In this document: positions 60,793-64,000 of the stretch, piece by piece
Position numbering within the stretch: position 1 is the stretch's first letter
How the letters are laid out: the number at the start of each line of letters is the position of its first letter
DNA from: Methylococcales bacterium
Lineage (GTDB): Bacteria > Pseudomonadota > Gammaproteobacteria > Methylococcales > Methylomonadaceae
Length of the DNA stretch: 64,000 nucleotides
Direction of reading: 5' to 3'
Assembly: GCA_028712795.1 (NCBI GenBank)
Contig: JAQTPT010000002.1
Coordinates: 62,001 to 126,000 of the forward strand
The notes under the pieces: generated by a model
Database searches by the model: none
What the model was told of the DNA's origin: nothing
What the model saw: the letters and a program-made list of their open reading frames with translations, nothing else
Program-made: the position numbers and the translations under genes

Positions 60793-61539
60793 TTATTTGT
60801 CAGCACGCATCATGAGCTCCAGCCACAATTCATTGTAAGCATCCGTGGATTGGCTTTTCTTGGTAAAACCACCCAATGGCATGCGTTCCAGACCCATGCG
60901 CTCTATATCGCTTGCGTAAGGGATAGCGGTATGTAAAATCTCTGGATGGCTCCTGACCAGGTTTTCCATTATATCCTTATGCATTTTTTTGCGTCGGTCG
61001 GCCATCGAAAAAAACGGTATCAGCGCCAGATTGTGCAGCTTGTTATCTTCGATAAACTCTTTCAGTTGTTCTAGCGTTCGTAAAGACAGCGTGGTGGGAA
61101 TAATGGGCGACAATAAAATATCAGACGCTTCAAACACGGCTTCAGACAGCAATGAAATATTCGGAGGGCAATCCAGAAAAATAAAATCGTACTCAGCAGC
61201 TAATGGCTTAAGCAGCTTTTTAAGTTGCAGCGTCGGTTTCTTCTTGGCATCCAAAACCAAATCCAGATTTCTGAATGAGAAATCCGAGGGCAACAAGTCC
61301 AGGTTTTCAAAATCAGTGCCTTTAATCAGTCCGTCCAATTCGCGTTTACCGGCGATCAAGTCCTTACTGCCGCCTTTCACCTTGGGCTTGATGCGAAAAT
61401 AATAGCTGCTGGCGCCCTGTGGATCCAAATCCCAGACTAATGTCCGATAGCCTTTGTTGGCAGAAATGAATGCCAAATTAACGGCACTTGAAGTTTTACC
61501 AACGCCGCCTTTGATACTGTACAAAGCCACTATCTTCAT
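60793..61539 (-). CDS. ParA/MinD-family ATPase
   Basis: 248 residues. Deviant Walker A YSIKGGVGKTSSAVNLAF (about 7-24), switch I DLDPQGASS, Walker B FIFLDCPPNISLLSE. It lacks an N-terminal HTH, so it is the small ParA type. No parB or centromere-like repeat lies nearby; it may position another cargo or act alone. Followed by dtd. Confidence 0.9.
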   Translation of the reverse strand: MKIVALYSIKGGVGKTSSAVNLAFISANKGYRTLVWDLDPQGASSYYFRIKPKVKGGSKDLIAGKRELDGLIKGTDFENLDLLPSDFSFRNLDLVLDAKKKPTLQLKKLLKPLAAEYDFIFLDCPPNISLLSEAVFEASDILLSPIIPTTLSLRTLEQLKEFIEDNKLHNLALIPFFSMADRRKKMHKDIMENLVRSHPEILHTAIPYASDIERMGLERMPLGGFTKKSQSTDAYNELWLELMMRADK

Positions 61540-61652
61540 TGTATTGTCCTGTTTTAAAGAATCTGCTTCTAAAGCTACCGATTTTATTATTCCATGAACT
61601 AAATATTCTTTCGGATCATGTTCAGTGGCTTATTTTATCTTACTTTAAGCAT

Positions 61653-61680
61653 GTAGAGAGGCGATTTATCGCGCCTCTAC
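61653..61680. repeat. Palindromic repeat (GTAGAG type), copy 2
   Basis: GTAGAGAGGCGAT and ATCGCGCCTCTAC form a 13-bp stem with two changes. It belongs with 31905-31932 in one family. The gap 61540-61888 otherwise holds no gene. Confidence 0.65.
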
Positions 61681-61888
61681 ATTACTTTCTTTGTCCAGGG
61701 TTTATCCGTATAAAAGTTGAAAAGCCAAGCCACGGATAATCTGTTGAATGTAACAATGTTTTCTTTCGCCAAGTTCTGCATGAACGCAACCGGCTAATAG
61801 TTTATAATTAACCACTTTTTTAAAGCTTTCATCGACCAGCCTGCCTTCATTAGGCCTGGTATCGACTGTCATTGGTTAAAGATACCTC

Positions 61889-62987
61889 ATGCAAGAAATA
61901 AATCCGATTAAAAATAAAATAGCTGACCTGAAAAGCCGTGGAGACGCGCTTAGGAGGTATCTTTGACTTTGATGTCAAGAATGAACGATTAACGGAAGTC
62001 TTACGGGAACTGGAAAATCCAAAAATTTGGGATAATCCCGAACTGGCGCAAGCTTTAGGCAAAGAACGTGGACAACTGGAAGTCATTGTTAACACCATTA
62101 ATGATCTGGAGCGCGGCTTAACGGATGCCGAAGAATTGCTGCTCATGGCGATTGACGAGAATGATGATGAAACCGTTGATACCGTTGTTGATGACTTGGC
62201 GCATTTTGAAAAAAGAGTGGCAGCCCTTGAATTCCGGCGTATGTTTTCAGGCGTAATGGACCCCAATAATGCCTTTTTGGATATACAGTCTGGTTCCGGA
62301 GGCACCGAGGCGCAGGATTGGGCGTCCATCATTGAACGGATGTTTTTACGCTGGGGGGAGCGAAAAGGCTTTAAAACCGAACTGATTGAAGAATCACAAG
62401 GCGATGTCGCCGGTATTAAAAGCGCCACGATCCGCTTTGAAGGCGAATACGCCTTTGGCTGGCTGCGCACCGAAACCGGCGTCCACCGCCTGGTCAGAAA
62501 ATCCCCGTTCGATTCCGGAAACCGCCGCCACACCTCGTTTGCCTCGGTGTTTGTATCGCCGGAAATTGATGACGATATTGACATTGACATAAATCCCGCC
62601 GATATTCGCGTGGATGTTTATCGAGCCAGCGGCGCGGGCGGTCAGCACATCAATAAGACCGAGTCCGCCGTGCGCATGACGCATAACCCCACCGGAATTG
62701 TCGTGCAATGCCAAAGCGACCGTTCGCAGCACAAAAACCGCGCCACCGCGATGAAGCAACTAAAAGCCAAATTGTATGAGCTGGAAATGCGCAAACGCAG
62801 CGAAACAGCTCAAGCCTTGGAGGATACCAAATCCGATATAGGCTGGGGCAGCCAAATCCGCTCTTATGTGCTGGATCAATCGCGAATCAAGGATTTGCGC
62901 ACCGGCGTGGAAACAGGCAATACCCAAGCGGTATTGGATGGCGATCTGGATCAGTTTATTGAGGCGAGTTTGAAGAGTGGGTTGTAA
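61889..62987 (+). CDS. prfB: Peptide chain release factor 2, with programmed +1 frameshift
   Basis: Starts at the ATG at 61889. Codon 26 is an in-frame TGA (61964-61966) in the context AGGAGGTATCTTTGAC: a Shine-Dalgarno-like AGGAGG and the slippery CTT before TGA, the conserved RF2 autoregulation site. After a +1 shift the frame continues [10 protein letters not shown] to 62987, total about 365 residues. The GGQ catalytic motif is in [16 protein letters not shown] and the SPF stop-recognition motif in [11 protein letters not shown]2 reads UGA and UAA; low RF2 favours the shift, so it controls its own level. Confidence 0.98.
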
Positions 62988-62996
62988 GTAACCATC

Positions 62997-63413
62997 ATGA
63001 CTAAAACTGAACTTGAAAACTTAGCCTCCATCAGAATCAAAGAGGCGGAGATTCTTTTAATTGCGGATTGTTATCAGGGTGCCTACTATTTGGCAGGTTA
63101 CGCGCTGGAATGCATATTGAAAGCCTGTATTGCCAAGCAAGTTAAAGAGTTTGATTTTCCGGACAAAAAACTTGCCACTGCCAGTTACACGCATAAGCTT
63201 GCTAATCTGGTTATAACCGCTGGATTGAAACAAAAACTAACTGAGCAAGAAAAACAAAATGAAGAATTTAAATTAAACTGGGCGATTGTTATTGAATGGT
63301 CAGAGGAATCTCGCTATAAATTAGCCATTACAAAACAAGAGGCGCATGATCTTTTTGCTGCAATTACCGAAAACGAATCAGGAATACTGCCATGGCTAAA
63401 GAAATATTTATGA
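62997..63413 (+). CDS. HEPN-domain protein
   Basis: 138 residues. Helical HEPN-type signature RIKEAEILLIADCYQGAYYL followed by AGYALECILKACIA. HEPN proteins are often RNases in toxin or defence pairs, with an Rx4-6H motif; here I see only RYKLAITKQEAH, with wider spacing, so catalytic activity is doubtful. It is 9 bases after prfB and coupled (ATGA) to the next gene. Confidence 0.75.
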   Translation: MTKTELENLASIRIKEAEILLIADCYQGAYYLAGYALECILKACIAKQVKEFDFPDKKLATASYTHKLANLVITAGLKQKLTEQEKQNEEFKLNWAIVIEWSEESRYKLAITKQEAHDLFAAITENESGILPWLKKYL

Positions 63414-63862
63414 CTCAATGGTTTTCTGACCAAATGCTTTTGGCGGGTGAAACTTTAATAAAACGATTAGATGAAACTGATGCAAAGGTGCTGGCTGCTT
63501 TCTGGATATTGGATGACGAAGATAAAACCTGGAAACTGACGATAGTTTCACCGCTCGTTGAAAGTGAAGGGCCTAGAAACTATTACAGACGTATTAATGA
63601 TATTAATGAGTCTGCAAAAACCGATGAAGACGTGATTGCATTGCACGATATTAGTGTAAGTAATACCGATAATCGCATCGTTAAAGCATTAAAACGTAGT
63701 GAATTGGGCAATGCTATGCTTGGAAATAATAGACTTGGCAGGAATACGCTTGGAGGGGTTTATATTGAAGATATGTATCTCTATCGAATGAACTGGGAGT
63801 TACTTGGAGATAGCATTCCTAACACAACAACGAGAGATACAATTCTTCCACTAAGTCCTTAA
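63410..63862 (+). CDS. Unknown protein coupled to the HEPN gene
   Basis: 150 residues from the ATG at 63410, which overlaps the HEPN stop as ATGA; the frame also opens at 63392. Not recognised. Mixed alpha/beta, MTQWFSDQMLLAGETLIKRL at the start and a YYRRINDINESAKTDED centre; soluble, no signal peptide. The tail NTTTRDTILPLSP is polar. Coupling suggests it acts with the HEPN protein. Confidence 0.7.
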   Translation: MTQWFSDQMLLAGETLIKRLDETDAKVLAAFWILDDEDKTWKLTIVSPLVESEGPRNYYRRINDINESAKTDEDVIALHDISVSNTDNRIVKALKRSELGNAMLGNNRLGRNTLGGVYIEDMYLYRMNWELLGDSIPNTTTRDTILPLSP

Positions 63863-63927
63863 AGGGAAAGATGGCATTATACTGTCAATACTCAAAATTT
63901 ATGGATAACATAAAAAATATTTAAATG

Positions 63928-64000
63928 ATGTCAGATAAAGCTGTCACTAAAGTCGTTAACATTAAAACCGAAAAATACGATGTTTATATCGGCAGAGGTT
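63928..64000 (+). CDS. DUF4326-type protein, N-terminal part (runs out of the window)
   Basis: 24 codons visible: MSDKAVTKVVNIKTEKYDVY then IGRG. VVNIK-x-YDVYIGRG is the opening motif of DUF4326 proteins, found near mobile and defence genes. An ATG at 63925 could also start it. The 3' end is outside the window. Confidence 0.6.
   Translation, partial: MSDKAVTKVVNIKTEKYDVYIGRG

Overview
The window looks like a chromosomal segment of a gammaproteobacterium. Support comes from the gene orders hrcA-grpE-dnaK-dnaJ-dapB, mlaFED(B)-murA-hisGDC and sspBA-petCBA, an RF2 gene with the programmed frameshift, and an RpoH-type promoter before dnaK. A Methylococcales-type methanotroph is my best guess, from overall protein flavour and a probable PPi-type PEP carboxykinase, but no methane-oxidation gene is present to prove it.

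Layout. 1-5.9 kb: heat-shock chaperones (hrcA partial, grpE, dnaK, dnaJ) and dapB, closed by a strong terminator. 5.9-6.4 kb: a 160-bp palindromic element. 6.4-18.9 kb, all on +: a sulfur-assimilation island with a YezD-type small protein, a porin, a complete sulfate ABC transporter (sbp, cysT, cysW, cysA), CysB, cysteine synthase, serine acetyltransferase, then a family 2A encapsulin shell and its cysteine desulfurase cargo. Sulfate uptake, cysteine synthesis and compartmentalised sulfur mobilisation thus lie in one continuous run. 18.9-19.8 kb holds no recognisable gene. 19.8-35.8 kb, mostly on -: sspBA, bc1 complex (petABC), hisC-hisD-hisG-murA, an Mla lipid transporter without mlaC, an O-methyltransferase, the probable PPi-PEPCK and a small Tat-type exported protein. 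36.1-38.0 kb: tonB-exbB-exbD.

38.1-54.2 kb: a type I-E CRISPR-Cas locus. It has a frame-broken WYL regulator, cas3, cse1-cse2-cas7-cas5-cas6e, cas1-cas2 and an array of 52 repeats and 51 spacers. Three toxin-antitoxin modules are inserted between its functional blocks: phd/relE before cas3, hicBA between cas3 and cse1, and phd/parE between cas6e and cas1. A duplicated 3' fragment of the WYL gene and a CRISPR-repeat-like sequence outside the array add to the picture of an addicted, possibly self-regulated locus.

54.4-64 kb: a P-domain/deacetylase-like exported protein, a membrane-only ABC half transporter, Nudix hydrolase, LplT, an LpxH-like phosphoesterase, Dtd, a ParA ATPase, prfB, and at the right edge a HEPN-like protein, an unknown partner and a partial DUF4326 gene.

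The most noteworthy items are the encapsulin/cysteine desulfurase island with a four-fold internal repeat in the cargo domain, the toxin-antitoxin modules interleaved with the cas genes plus a repeat-like sequence upstream of cas1, and a 13-copy heptamer microsatellite at the start of hisC. All functional assignments were made by reading sequence; no database search was run.
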